Positions 42,758-52,708 are shown, counted from the stretch's first letter. The stretch is 54,235 nucleotides of DNA from an uncultured Lutibacter sp. (GCF_947495725.1 NZ_CANLZZ010000010.1:1-54235); one strand, 5' to 3'. Notes: a model not told the origin generated them from the sequence alone. Program-made: numbers and translations.

Positions 42758-42819
42758 TAAAAAATAGCACGATTATTGTATTTAAATAATTATAAATTAA
42801 ATTTGATAAAAAATAACAT

Positions 42820-43332
42820 ATGGATATATTTCTTTTAACTGTTGGTATTTTATTTACCTTTCTTGGAATTTTAGGATCTTTTCTTCCTGTTTTACCCGGT
42901 CCAATTACAAGCTGGGCAGGATTACTGGTTCTTCATTTAACTAATGCCGTTCCCATGAATTGGACTTTTCTTGGAATTACTTTGGCAATCGCTCTAATTA
43001 TTTGGATTATAGATTATATAATACCGGCTATGGGAACTAAAAAGTTTGGCGGCACTCGCTATGGAGTAATTGGAACAATGATTGGACTTATTTTAGGATT
43101 ATTCTTCTTTCCCCCTTTTGGAATTGTAATAGGTCCTTTTATTGGAGCTTATATAGGAGAAATGTTAAATGATAGCAAAGATTCTAAAAGAGCACTAAAA
43201 GCAGCTTTTGGATCATTTATTGGTTTTATAACCTCAACATTTTTAAAATTTATTACTGCTATAGTTTTTATTGGATTGTACTTTTCAATTTTCTGGGAAT
43301 ACAAAGATGCTTTCTTCAGTGTATTTCAATAA
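42820..43332 (+). CDS. DUF456 membrane protein
   Basis: 170 residues, about four to five membrane segments. The pattern LGILGSFLPVLPGPITSWAGLLVL near residue 16, IIDYIIPAMGTKKFGGTRYGVIGTMIGLILGLFFFPPFGIVIGPFIGAYIGEM is characteristic of DUF456, a family with no known function. Single gene, followed by a short transcription terminator. Confidence 0.85.
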   Translation: MDIFLLTVGILFTFLGILGSFLPVLPGPITSWAGLLVLHLTNAVPMNWTFLGITLAIALIIWIIDYIIPAMGTKKFGGTRYGVIGTMIGLILGLFFFPPFGIVIGPFIGAYIGEMLNDSKDSKRALKAAFGSFIGFITSTFLKFITAIVFIGLYFSIFWEYKDAFFSVFQ

Positions 43333-43349
43333 CAGCCTTTATAAAACAA

Positions 43350-43378
43350 AAAAAGCGTCCCGGTTTTTCGGGAAGCTT
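43350..43378 (+). terminator. terminator of the DUF456 gene
   Basis: AAAGCgTCCCG / CGGGAaGCTTT stem with a GTTTTT loop. Confidence 0.65.
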
Positions 43379-43389
43379 TCCATTGGTTT

Positions 43390-43455
43390 AATAAACCTAT
43401 TGATGCTTTTACACATCAAAACAACACAACTAAATCGCCTTTAAAGCGATGAGCA
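43390..43455. other. two further hairpins upstream of lysS, possible leader or small RNA
   Basis: TTGATG-N8-CATCAA near 43400 and ATCGCctttaaaGCGAT near 43434 lie between the DUF456 gene terminator and the lysS promoter. They are too short to identify a known RNA family and may be chance in AT-rich sequence. Confidence 0.3.
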
Positions 43456-43531
43456 AATATATAAATTATTATTTGAAATCATAAAATAAATACTTTTTCT
43501 TTTGAAACTCTATAAATAATTTATTTGATTG

Positions 43532-43539
43532 TATCTTTG
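43532..43539 (+). promoter_or_regulatory. -7 element TATCTTTG of lysS
   Basis: TATCTTTG fits TAnnTTTG, 38 bp before the ATG at 43578. No well-spaced -33 TTG is seen. Confidence 0.6.
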
Positions 43540-43577
43540 CAAACTGTAAATAAAAAGTAAATCATAAAATACGCATC

Positions 43578-45278
43578 ATGCAATTATCACCACTCGAAAT
43601 AGTTAGAAGAGAATCTTTACAAAAACTACGCGATTTAGGAATTAACCCATACCCTGCTGAAGAATTTAAAACCACAACTACCATAAAAGAAATCACTTCA
43701 AATTTTGATGCTTTTGAAGGAAAGGAAGTTGTTTTAGCTGGTAGAATGATGAGTAGAAGAATTATGGGAAAAGCTTCATTTGCCGAATTAAAAGACGCAA
43801 GCGGAAGAATGCAAATTTACTTAAACCGTGATGAAATTTCTTCTGATGACGAAGCAACAATGTATAATACTGTATTCAAAAAATTGTTGGATATGGGTGA
43901 TATTATTGGAATTAAAGGTGAAGTTTTTAAAACTAAAGTTGGAGAAGTTTCTGTAAACGTAAAAGAATTAACAGTACTTTCTAAAAGTTTAAAACCACTT
44001 CCTGTTGTGAAAACCGATGCCGATGGAAAAGTACACGATGCTTTTTCTGACGCGGAACAACGTTACAGACAACGTTATGTAGATTTAATTGTAAACGATC
44101 ACGTAAAAGAAACTTTTATTAAAAGAACTAAAATTACCACTTCAATGCGTAATTTTTTTAATGAACGTGGTTATTTAGAAGTTGAAACTCCAATACTTCA
44201 GCCAATTCCTGGTGGAGCTGCTGCACGTCCGTTTAAAACACATCACAACGCATTAGATATCCCTTTATACTTACGTATTGCTAACGAGTTATATTTAAAA
44301 AGATTAATTGTTGGTGGTTTTGATGCAGTTTATGAGTTTGCAAAAGACTTTAGAAACGAAGGAATGGACAGAACTCACAATCCAGAATTTACAGTAATGG
44401 AATTGTATGTTGCATACAAAGATTACAACTGGATGATGAATATGACGGAAGAGCTATTAGAAAAAATCGCAATTGATTCTAACGGAACAACCGAACTAAC
44501 TATTGGTGAAAACCAGGTGAGTTTTAAAGCACCTTATGCTAGAGTTCCAATTTTAGAGGCAATAAAAATACATACTGGTTTTGATGTTGCCGGAATGGAT
44601 GAAGTTGAATTACGTGAAGTTTGTACTAAAGTTGGTATTGAAGTAGACGAAACAATGGGTGTTGGAAAATTGATTGATGAATTATTTGGTGAAAAATGTG
44701 AGCACCACTACATTCAACCAACATTTATTACCGATTATCCAAAAGAAATGAGTCCACTAACAAAGGAACACAGAACAAATCCTGCGTTAACTGAACGTTT
44801 TGAATTAATGGTAAATGGTAAAGAATTAGCAAATGCTTATTCAGAGTTAAACGATCCTATTGACCAAAAAGAACGTTTTGAAGATCAATTAAAACTTTCT
44901 GAAAAAGGTGATGACGAAGCAATGTTTATTGATCAAGACTTTATTAGAGCACTAGAATATGGAATGCCTCCTACTTCTGGTATTGGAATTGGAATTGACC
45001 GTTTAGTTATGTTTATGACTAACAATGCATCAATCCAAGAAGTTTTATTTTTCCCACAAATGAAACCTGAGAAAAAAGCTCCAGCTGTTGAGTTAAACGA
45101 TGATGAAAAGGCTGTATTTGAATTGCTGAAAAAAGCTGAAAAAATTGAATTACCTGAATTAAAAACTCAAAGTGGTTTAAGCAATAAAAAATGGGATAAA
45201 ACCATTAAAGGATTAACAAAACACAACTTAGCAAAAGTAAATAATACAGACGAAGGTTTGTTTGTAGAGTTAATTTAA
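43578..45278 (+). CDS. lysS: lysine-tRNA ligase (class II)
   Basis: 566 residues. N-terminal OB fold (anticodon binding, GRMMSRRIMGKASFAELKD), then class II motifs: motif 1 around MRNFFNERGYLEVETPILQPIPGGAAARPF, motif 2 FRNEGMDRTHNPEFTVMELY, motif 3 GIGIGIDRLVMF. A C-terminal extension of about 60 residues (DDEKAVFELLKKAEKIELPELKTQSGLSNKKWDKTIKGL) resembles a winged-helix tail seen in Bacteroidota LysS. Charges tRNA-Lys in the cytosol. Confidence 0.97.
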   Translation: MQLSPLEIVRRESLQKLRDLGINPYPAEEFKTTTTIKEITSNFDAFEGKEVVLAGRMMSRRIMGKASFAELKDASGRMQIYLNRDEISSDDEATMYNTVFKKLLDMGDIIGIKGEVFKTKVGEVSVNVKELTVLSKSLKPLPVVKTDADGKVHDAFSDAEQRYRQRYVDLIVNDHVKETFIKRTKITTSMRNFFNERGYLEVETPILQPIPGGAAARPFKTHHNALDIPLYLRIANELYLKRLIVGGFDAVYEFAKDFRNEGMDRTHNPEFTVMELYVAYKDYNWMMNMTEELLEKIAIDSNGTTELTIGENQVSFKAPYARVPILEAIKIHTGFDVAGMDEVELREVCTKVGIEVDETMGVGKLIDELFGEKCEHHYIQPTFITDYPKEMSPLTKEHRTNPALTERFELMVNGKELANAYSELNDPIDQKERFEDQLKLSEKGDDEAMFIDQDFIRALEYGMPPTSGIGIGIDRLVMFMTNNASIQEVLFFPQMKPEKKAPAVELNDDEKAVFELLKKAEKIELPELKTQSGLSNKKWDKTIKGLTKHNLAKVNNTDEGLFVELI

Positions 45279-45300
45279 AATACTTAAACTTATAATATTT

Positions 45301-45333
45301 AAAAAGGAACTACTTATTTGTAGTTCCTTTTTT
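45301..45333 (+). terminator. terminator of lysS
   Basis: 13-bp perfect stem AAAAAGGAACTAC / GTAGTTCCTTTTT with a 6-nt loop. Confidence 0.9.
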
Positions 45334-45460
45334 ATTTAAAAGATTTTATGATCCCATAAAATTAAATTGTAAAATACCATTTTATGTAAAAAAAAAGTAA
45401 ATTTACCAGAATTTGAAACAAAAATAAATTCAACTTAAAAATTTATTTAGAGTAAATTAA

Positions 45461-47194
45461 ATGGAAGAATCTATCATAATAGGCTTATTACAAAACGTTG
45501 CTATATTGCTGAGTTTTTCAATGATTTATCAAAATTTTTGGATTAAAAATGAAGATTCTAATTCTTATACTTCGAAAATACTAACTGGAATTATTTTAGG
45601 CTGTATCAGTATTGTATTAATGTTTACTCCTTGGACTTTGGCTCCCGGAATTTCTTTTGATACTCGTTCTGTAATGCTTGCAATCTCCGGTTTATTTTTT
45701 GGTCCAATTCCAACAATAATTACAATAATTATAGCATGTATTGGCAGAGTATTTATTGGTGGTGATGGACTATGGATGGGTTTAGCTGTAATTATTTCTT
45801 CAGGTTTAATTGGATTGTATTGGAGAAAATTTAGACCTAAATGGAAAACTAAAAACTACTACTTAGAATTATTGTCTTTGGGATTAATAGTACATATAAC
45901 AATGTCTTTTTGTACAATTTTTCTACCAGTAGACAAAATACTTCCAACTTTAAAAATCATTTCAATTCCACTTATAATTGTTTATTCACCAGCAACTATG
46001 TTATTGGGTATTGTAATGCTAAAACAATACACAAACTTTCAAAATTCCATTGCTCAGTTAAAATTAAAAGAGTCTGAACTTAGATTTACACAAGTTCTAG
46101 AAAGTGGAAATATAGTATCTCTATTACTAAATAATGATGGAACTATTAATTTTTGCAATAATTATTTACTTCAAATAACAGGCTATACACAAGAAGAAAT
46201 ATTAGGTAAAAACTGGTTTGATATTTTTATTCAGTCCCCTTTAAAAGATACATTAAAAAAAGTTTTTTCTCAAACCATTAATGCTGCTACCTATTACGAA
46301 AATGAAATTCTAACTAAAAATGGCGAATTATTATATATTTCGTGGCATAATATTACATTATATTCAAGTTCTAATACGGCTTCTGGTATTGCAAGTATTG
46401 GAGTAAATATAACAGGAATTAAAAATCACGAAAAAGAACTTAAAGAAAAAAATGAAGAATTAATTAAAGCCAAAGACCTTGCAGAAGAAAATAACCGACT
46501 AAAATCCGCATTTCTTGCAAATATTAGTCACGAAATACGCACTCCAATGAATTCAATTTTAGGCTTTTCCGATTTACTAAAAAACCCTAATTTAACTGGA
46601 GATAAACAGAAAAAATTTATTAATATTATTGAAGAAAGCGGAAAACGAATGCTTAATTTAATTAGCGATATTATAAATATTTCGAAAATTGAATCGGGTA
46701 TTATGGAAATAAATATTTCTGAAGTTAACATTAATGACGAAATAGAAAATATTTATGCACTTTTTAAAGATGAAGTTGAAAAAAAGGGAACTCATTTTAG
46801 TTTCAATAATGATTTACCTTATAATAATGCTTATATTTTAACCGATAACATAAAAATTTACGCAATTTTAACCAATCTTATTAAAAATGCTATAAAATTT
46901 ACAACTCAAGGATTTATAAAATTTGGTTATAAAGTAAAAAAAGAATCCATTGTATTCTATGTAAAAGATTCTGGAATTGGTATCTCTAAAGAACAGCAAA
47001 AACTTATATTTGAAAGGTTTAGACAAGGAAGTGAATCGCTTAATAGAAATTATGATGGGGCTGGTTTAGGATTAGCAATTGCAAAAGCATATATAGAAAT
47101 ACTAGGTGGAAAAATTTGGGTCGAAAGCGAATTAACTAAAGGAACTACTTTTTACTTTTCTATAGATTATAATACGTCTAAAACTACTACATAA
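45461..47194 (+). CDS. sensor histidine kinase with LytS-type 5TM receptor and PAS domain
   Basis: 577 residues. N-terminal five or six membrane helices of the 5TM-5TMR_LYT type (PGISFDTRSVMLAISGLFFGPIPTIITIIIACIGRVFIGGDGLWMGL), PAS domain (about 205-325; FTQVLESGNIVSLLLNNDGTINFCNNYLLQITGY), HisKA with His357 in SHEIRTPMNS, and HATPase (NLIKNAIKF, DSGIGIS, GAGLGLA). Unlike the two hybrid kinases in this window it has no receiver domain. The signal sensed by such receptors is often a wall or small-molecule cue; not known here. No response regulator adjacent. Confidence 0.9.
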   Translation: MEESIIIGLLQNVAILLSFSMIYQNFWIKNEDSNSYTSKILTGIILGCISIVLMFTPWTLAPGISFDTRSVMLAISGLFFGPIPTIITIIIACIGRVFIGGDGLWMGLAVIISSGLIGLYWRKFRPKWKTKNYYLELLSLGLIVHITMSFCTIFLPVDKILPTLKIISIPLIIVYSPATMLLGIVMLKQYTNFQNSIAQLKLKESELRFTQVLESGNIVSLLLNNDGTINFCNNYLLQITGYTQEEILGKNWFDIFIQSPLKDTLKKVFSQTINAATYYENEILTKNGELLYISWHNITLYSSSNTASGIASIGVNITGIKNHEKELKEKNEELIKAKDLAEENNRLKSAFLANISHEIRTPMNSILGFSDLLKNPNLTGDKQKKFINIIEESGKRMLNLISDIINISKIESGIMEINISEVNINDEIENIYALFKDEVEKKGTHFSFNNDLPYNNAYILTDNIKIYAILTNLIKNAIKFTTQGFIKFGYKVKKESIVFYVKDSGIGISKEQQKLIFERFRQGSESLNRNYDGAGLGLAIAKAYIEILGGKIWVESELTKGTTFYFSIDYNTSKTTT

Positions 47195-47373
47195 TTATTA
47201 AAATTTGAAATTTATCTTTTATCTAATTTATATAGAAACTAATTAAATTTAACTCTCATTTATTTAAACTATTCCATATTTGGAACTATTTAGTATTAAT
47301 ATTAGTTAACATTTATAAAAAACCATTCATCTAAAATTACTAACTTCGAAAACTAATTTTATAAAATCGAAAC

Positions 47374-48759
47374 ATGTTTCAAAAATTAAAAGGATTTTCA
47401 AGAGCATTCTGGACCGCAAATATTGTAGAGCTGTTAGAAAGAGCTGCTTATTATGGAGTTTTTATTGTTATTACACTTTATTTATCTCGAATTTTAGGAT
47501 TTACTGATATTGAAGCCGGTATTATTTCTGGGGTATTCTCTGGAGGATTATATTTATTACCAACATTTACAGGGGCTTTAGCCGATAAAATTGGATTTAA
47601 ATTCTCCTTAATGATTGCTTTTTCGTTATTAACAATTGGTTATCTGGGGTTAGCCGTATTACCCACTTTTTTAGAATCTGCGGGATTAGTAGATTATTCG
47701 GGTGAAATTTCGTTTGCCGGTGGTTTAAAAGAGTCTTCTTATCAATGGTTAATTGCACCAGTTATGCTAGTAATTATGTTTGGTGGATCTTTTATAAAAT
47801 CAGTTATTACTGGAACTGTTGCGAAAGAAACTACAGAAGCAAATAGAGCTGCTGGATTTTCTATTTTTTATATGATGGTTAACATTGGTGCTTTTTCAGG
47901 AAAAACAATTGTAAAACCTCTACGTGATTCTATGGGAGATATGGGGTTAATAAATCTTAATTATTTCTCAGCAACAATGACTGCTTTAGCACTTCTAATG
48001 ATTATTTTCTTTTACAAAAGTGCTAAACGTGAAGGTGAAGGAAAAACATTTAATGAAATTTGGACAGCCTTGGTGAAAGTACTAACAAACGGAAGGTTAA
48101 TTACTTTAATAATTATTATTACAGGATTTTGGATGGTTCAACATCAACTTTACGCAACAATGCCAAAATATGTTTTACGTATGGCTGGTGAAGGTGCCGC
48201 TCCGTCTTGGTATGCAAACGTAAATCCACTAATTGTTGTTTTAACAGTTACTTTTGTTACAAGAATTATGGCTAGTAAAACACCCTTGTTTTCTATGACT
48301 GTTGGAATGTTTATAATGCCTTTATCTGCCATTGCAATGGCTTCAGGAAACTGGTTTAATGGAGAAGGTTTTGACTTAGGGTTTATGATAATGCATCCTG
48401 TTGCTTTAATGATGATAATTGGTATTGCACTTCAAGCTTTAGCTGAATCTTTTATATCTCCACGTTTCTTAGAGTTTTTCTCTTTACAAGCACCAAAAGG
48501 TGAAGAAGGCTTATATTTAGGTTTTAGTCACTTACACTCTTTTATAGCTTCAATTGTAGGTTTTGGTATATCGGGATATTTACTTTCTAAATATTGTCCA
48601 GATCCAAAACTATTTGATTCTCGTGAAGCTTGGGAAACCGCAGCTAGCAACGCTCATTATATTTGGTATTATTTTGCCGCAATTGCAATGGTCTCTGCTG
48701 TAGCCCTAATTGTTTATGGTAAAGTAATTGAAAAATTAGATGCAAAAAAACATCTTTAA
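47374..48759 (+). CDS. POT-family (MFS) peptide transporter
   Basis: 461 residues, about 12 membrane helices. VELLERAAYYGVFIVITLYL near 18-37 contains the ExxERxxYYG motif of proton-coupled oligopeptide transporters, with Glu22, Arg23 and Tyr26-Tyr27. IFYMMVNIGAFSGKTIVKPLRD matches the family's second signature. Likely imports di- or tripeptides with protons. The next gene encodes an M3 peptidase, 168 bp downstream behind a terminator, giving a plausible uptake-and-degradation pair. Confidence 0.82.
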   Translation: MFQKLKGFSRAFWTANIVELLERAAYYGVFIVITLYLSRILGFTDIEAGIISGVFSGGLYLLPTFTGALADKIGFKFSLMIAFSLLTIGYLGLAVLPTFLESAGLVDYSGEISFAGGLKESSYQWLIAPVMLVIMFGGSFIKSVITGTVAKETTEANRAAGFSIFYMMVNIGAFSGKTIVKPLRDSMGDMGLINLNYFSATMTALALLMIIFFYKSAKREGEGKTFNEIWTALVKVLTNGRLITLIIIITGFWMVQHQLYATMPKYVLRMAGEGAAPSWYANVNPLIVVLTVTFVTRIMASKTPLFSMTVGMFIMPLSAIAMASGNWFNGEGFDLGFMIMHPVALMMIIGIALQALAESFISPRFLEFFSLQAPKGEEGLYLGFSHLHSFIASIVGFGISGYLLSKYCPDPKLFDSREAWETAASNAHYIWYYFAAIAMVSAVALIVYGKVIEKLDAKKHL

Positions 48760-48780
48760 AAAACTAAAAAATAAGTCATT

Positions 48781-48814
48781 AAAAAAGGAATTACAGCAGT
48801 GTAATTCCTTTTTT
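48781..48814 (+). terminator. terminator of the POT transporter gene
   Basis: 15-bp perfect stem AAAAAAGGAATTACA / TGTAATTCCTTTTTT with a GCAG loop. Confidence 0.9.
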
Positions 48815-48922
48815 TTGTACAATTAACATTCGAATGCCTTTATATTTGTAATTTTAACAAATCCTTAACAGTATTTCACCTCTAAAAAACCTCCTAGTTC
48901 TTATTTCTATGTGTTAAATCAT

Positions 48923-48930
48923 TAATTTTG
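48923..48930 (+). promoter_or_regulatory. -7 element TAATTTTG of the M3 peptidase gene
   Basis: TAATTTTG, 27 bp before ATG 48958. It includes the TTG at 48928, making that TTG an unlikely start codon. Confidence 0.55.
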
Positions 48931-48957
48931 ATTCAATTCAATCAAATCAAAATAAAT

Positions 48958-51093
48958 ATGAAATTTACATTTAAAATTTTAGCAACATTTTGCTGTATAG
49001 CATTAATTAGCTGTAATGAAACTAAAGAAAAAGAAACAGTTATGAATGATAATTTATTGTTAGAAGAGTGGACTGGACCTTTTGGTGGTGTTCCTGCCTT
49101 TGACAAAATGAATTTAGAAGATCTTAAGCCAGCCCTTGAAAAAGGAATGGAATTGCATTTAAATGATATTAATGCAATAACCGCTAACAATGATGCGCCT
49201 ACTTTCGAAAATACTATTGTTCCATTAGAAAAAGCTGGAGCAGAATTAGACAGAATTTTTAAATATTATGGTATTTGGAGCTCTAATGTTTCTTCGCCTG
49301 AATTTAGAGCTATTCAAACTGAAATGTCTCCAAAGCTTTCTGAATTTCGTTCTAAAATTTCTCAAAACTCAGAGTTATTCAAAAGAATAAAAACAGTTTA
49401 TGATAATTCATTAAAAACACCTTTAGAAGCAGATCAACAAAGGGTTGTACAACTTACCTACGAAAGTTTTGCAATGAATGGTGCTGAATTAGATTCTGAA
49501 AAGAAAAAACGCTATGCTGAAATTGATAAAGAACTGTCTTCTTTATACACCAAATTTGGAAACAATGTTTTAGCCGATGAAGAAAACTACGTGGTTTATA
49601 TTAACAAAGATCAACTAGGTGGTTTAAGCGATGGAATGATAAAATCTATGGCTAAAATTGCTTCTGATAAAGGAAAAGAAGGAATGTACGCCATTCCTAA
49701 CACACGTTCGTATATGGATCCGTTTTTAACATATTCTACCGAAAGAGAATTACGCAAAAAAGTATGGGAAAACTATTATTCTCGCGGAGATAATAACGAT
49801 GAGTTTGACAATAAAGAAATTATTGCTCAAATTTTAAGACTACGCAAAGAACGTGTTGGTTTATTAGGTTACAAAACTTATGGAGATTGGCGTTTACAAA
49901 ACCGAATGGCTAAAACTCCTGAAAATGCTATGAAACTAATGGATGCTGTATGGCCATCTGCAATAGCTAGAGTTAAAGAAGAAGTTGCCGATATGCAAGC
50001 AGTAGCTAATAAAAGTGGTGAAAAAATTACAATTGAACCTTGGGATTATCGTTTTTATGCTGAAAAAGTTAGAAAAGAAAAATACGATTTAGATTCTGAC
50101 GAAGTAAAACAATACTTACAATTAGATAAATTAACCGATGCTTTATTCTTTGTAGCAAGCGAAGTTTTCAATTACAAATTTACACCTGTTAAAGAGGGTT
50201 CAGTTCCAGTATTTAATGAAGATGTTAAGGTTTGGGAAGTAACTGATAAAACTTCTGGAGAACACATTGGTTTATGGTATTTAGATCCGTTTGCACGTCC
50301 TGGAAAACGTTCAGGAGCTTGGGCAACAACTTATAGAAGTCATTCTACTTTCGATGGAAAAAAGAATGTATTAGCGTCAAACAATTCAAACTTTGTAAAA
50401 CCTGCCCCAGGTGAAGCATTATTAGTTTCTTGGGACGATGCAACTACATTTTTACACGAATTTGGACACGCTTTACACTTCTTCTCTTCTGAAGTACGTT
50501 ATCCAACTTTGAATGGCGGAGTTAGAGATTATACAGAGTTTCAATCGCAAGTTTTAGAGCGTTGGTTAGCAACAGATAAATTAATAAATCAATTTTTAGT
50601 TCATTATAAAACTGGAAAAGTAATTCCGAAGGAATTGGTTGCAAAAATTAAAAAGTCAGCTACTTTCAACCAAGGATTTTCAACTACAGAATATTTAGCT
50701 TCAGCAATTATGGATATGAAATTACATATGGCTGACCCAACAAATATTGATATTGCAAAATTTGAAAAAGAGACTTTGGCAGAAATGAATATGCCTAAGG
50801 AACTACCTATGCGCCATAGAACACCACACTTTGGGCATGTATTTTCTGGTGAAGGTTATGCTACTGCTTATTACGGTTATATGTGGGCAGATGTTTTAAC
50901 TTCTGATGCAGCTGAAGCATTTTCAGAAGCTCCTGGAGGATTTTACGATAAAGAGCTTTCAAAAAAAATGGTGAAATACCTATTTGCTCCTAGAAACGCA
51001 ATGGATCCTGCAGAGGCTTATAGGCTCTTTAGAGGAAGAGATGCTAAAATTGATGCATTAATGAGGGACAGAGGATTTCCTATTAAAAATTAA
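48958..51093 (+). CDS. dcp: M3-family metallopeptidase lipoprotein (peptidyl-dipeptidase Dcp-like)
   Basis: 711 residues from ATG 48958, which gives a lipoprotein signal MKFTFKILATFCCIALISC with Cys19. M3 fold with zinc site HEFGH (500-504) and the downstream VRDYTEFQSQVLERW that supplies the third ligand Glu. GEALLVSWDDATTFLHEFGHALHFFSS and HFGHVFSGEGYATAYYGYMWADV are family signatures. Removes dipeptides from peptide C-termini, here in the periplasm or on the outer membrane. Preceded by the POT transporter. Confidence 0.93.
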   Translation: MKFTFKILATFCCIALISCNETKEKETVMNDNLLLEEWTGPFGGVPAFDKMNLEDLKPALEKGMELHLNDINAITANNDAPTFENTIVPLEKAGAELDRIFKYYGIWSSNVSSPEFRAIQTEMSPKLSEFRSKISQNSELFKRIKTVYDNSLKTPLEADQQRVVQLTYESFAMNGAELDSEKKKRYAEIDKELSSLYTKFGNNVLADEENYVVYINKDQLGGLSDGMIKSMAKIASDKGKEGMYAIPNTRSYMDPFLTYSTERELRKKVWENYYSRGDNNDEFDNKEIIAQILRLRKERVGLLGYKTYGDWRLQNRMAKTPENAMKLMDAVWPSAIARVKEEVADMQAVANKSGEKITIEPWDYRFYAEKVRKEKYDLDSDEVKQYLQLDKLTDALFFVASEVFNYKFTPVKEGSVPVFNEDVKVWEVTDKTSGEHIGLWYLDPFARPGKRSGAWATTYRSHSTFDGKKNVLASNNSNFVKPAPGEALLVSWDDATTFLHEFGHALHFFSSEVRYPTLNGGVRDYTEFQSQVLERWLATDKLINQFLVHYKTGKVIPKELVAKIKKSATFNQGFSTTEYLASAIMDMKLHMADPTNIDIAKFEKETLAEMNMPKELPMRHRTPHFGHVFSGEGYATAYYGYMWADVLTSDAAEAFSEAPGGFYDKELSKKMVKYLFAPRNAMDPAEAYRLFRGRDAKIDALMRDRGFPIKN

Positions 51094-51100
51094 TAAATTC

Positions 51101-51130
51101 AAAGGGTGCAAATATGCACCCTTTCTTTTA
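51101..51130 (+). terminator. terminator of the M3 peptidase gene
   Basis: AAAGGGTGCA / TGCACCCTTT with an AATA loop, then T-rich sequence. Confidence 0.85.
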
Positions 51131-51195
51131 TATTTACTTAATATTTAGTAACTTGTAATGTAGAATAAAAAAATATTAATAAAACGCAATACATT

Positions 51196-52494
51196 ATGGA
51201 AAACTATCATATTAATATTAAAAAGAAATTTAAATTTCTCGCTGCATTTTTGTTTTTTGTGTTAATTGGCTTTCATAATTCCAATTTTGCTTTCAACAAG
51301 ATTTTAAATGATACTATTGGTTTTGACCAATATAAAGGTGTTGTTTTGAGTACTAAAACTAAAAAGCCCTTAGTTTACGCTACATTAAATGTTAACAACA
51401 CTAATATTAGCTCTATAACAAATTCTCAAGGTGAATTTTTATTAAAGATTCCTAAAATCTATAAAAACAATAGAATTACTGTTTCGTTTTTAGGCTATAC
51501 AAGTAAGGTTATTGACTTTAAAGATTTTGATAAAGATAAAATCATAATTAAATTAGAAACACATATAGAAGAGTTAACCGAAATTAAAATTGACATTAAG
51601 GATCCAAAAGTTCTTGTGAAAGAAATGCTCAATAGGAAAGGAGACAATTACTTCGATTTCCCAACAAACATGACCGCTTTTTATAGAGAAACCATAAAAA
51701 AAAGAAGGAGTTATGTTTCGCTTTCTGAGGCAGTTGTTGAAATAAAAAAACAATCTTACAATAGTGGTCGAGTTGATTTATTGAAATTGTATAAAGCTCG
51801 TAAAAATACCGATTATGATAAATTAGATACCATTACCTTAAAGTTAAAAGGAGGACCATTAAGCACTATCCAGATTGATGTTATGAAAAACACATTAAAC
51901 TTTTTTGGTAACGATGTGTTTGAAAAATATGATTTCAAATTTGACACTTCAACAAAAATTGATAATCGTCCAATTTATGTAGTAAATTTTAAACAAAAAC
52001 CTCATATTGAAGACCCATTGTTTTATGGTAAATTATATATAGATGCTAATACATTTGCATTAACTAGCGTTAAGTTTAAGCTAAACTTAGAAGACAAATA
52101 TAATGCCAGTAGAATTTTTATTGTAAAAAAACCAAGGAAAGCAGATGTTGAACCAATTGAAGCTAGCTACCAAGTTAATTACAGACAAAAAAATGGAAAA
52201 TGGTATTTTGGATATAGTAGAATCCAGTTAGGTTTTAAAATAGATTATGATAAGCGTTTATTTAATTCTATTTACCACTTAACTATGGAAATGGCTATTA
52301 CAAATTGGGAGAAAAATTTAGAAAAAACAACATTTAACTCAAAAGAACGCTTTAAATCATCTGTAATTTTAAGCGATGAAGCTTCAGGATTTTCAGATCC
52401 TGAATTTTGGGGAGAATACAATGTAATTGAGCCTGAAAAACCAATTGAAACTGCCATTAAAAAAATTCAAAAACAACTTAAAAAGATTAAATAG
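51196..52494 (+). CDS. exported protein with CarboxypepD regulatory-like domain (DUF5686-like layout)
   Basis: 432 residues. Hydrophobic N-terminus (about 10-33) as signal or anchor, then a CarboxypepD_reg-like domain at about 47-125 (YKGVVLSTKTKKPLVYATLNVNN, SQGEFLLKIP, ITVSFLGYTSKVIDF), then 300 residues of strand-rich sequence with FYRETIKKRRSYVSLSEAVVEI and GKLYIDANTFALTSVKFKLN. This order is found in DUF5686/CarboxypepD-type surface proteins of Bacteroidota; function unknown. Own terminator downstream. Confidence 0.75.
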   Translation: MENYHINIKKKFKFLAAFLFFVLIGFHNSNFAFNKILNDTIGFDQYKGVVLSTKTKKPLVYATLNVNNTNISSITNSQGEFLLKIPKIYKNNRITVSFLGYTSKVIDFKDFDKDKIIIKLETHIEELTEIKIDIKDPKVLVKEMLNRKGDNYFDFPTNMTAFYRETIKKRRSYVSLSEAVVEIKKQSYNSGRVDLLKLYKARKNTDYDKLDTITLKLKGGPLSTIQIDVMKNTLNFFGNDVFEKYDFKFDTSTKIDNRPIYVVNFKQKPHIEDPLFYGKLYIDANTFALTSVKFKLNLEDKYNASRIFIVKKPRKADVEPIEASYQVNYRQKNGKWYFGYSRIQLGFKIDYDKRLFNSIYHLTMEMAITNWEKNLEKTTFNSKERFKSSVILSDEASGFSDPEFWGEYNVIEPEKPIETAIKKIQKQLKKIK

Positions 52495-52527
52495 AAAATA
52501 AAACAAAATAAAAATTTATATATTTTA

Positions 52528-52562
52528 AAGTGCCACTCAATTAAAATTTGAGTGGCTTTTTA
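52528..52562 (+). terminator. terminator of the CarboxypepD-type gene
   Basis: GCCACTCAA / TTGAGTGGC stem (52532-52556) followed by a T run. Confidence 0.8.
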
Positions 52563-52631
52563 CGTATTATAAAATTTCTCAATAAAGCTTGCAACCAAAA
52601 ATTAAAGTGCTGTAAAACAATTACCTATCTA

Positions 52632-52663
52632 AAATAAAATATGACAAATATCATATTTTATTT
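52632..52663. promoter_or_regulatory. 13-bp perfect inverted repeat upstream of the T9SS gene
   Basis: AAATAAAATATGA (52632-52644) / TCATATTTTATTT (52651-52663) around CAAATA. The centre reads ATGA-N6-TCAT, like a Crp-type dyad, but the 13-bp arms would also make a hairpin. It lies 46 bp before the start codon of the T9SS-type gene. Confidence 0.5.
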
Positions 52664-52708
52664 CGTTTATTGAATTTTTATAGTTAATTTAGGCTTAAAA
52701 TTTACAGT

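Noticed and set aside
48928..48957. TTG at 48928 as start of the M3 peptidase.
   Set aside because: It is part of a TAATTTTG element; ATG 48958 gives a proper lipoprotein signal peptide.
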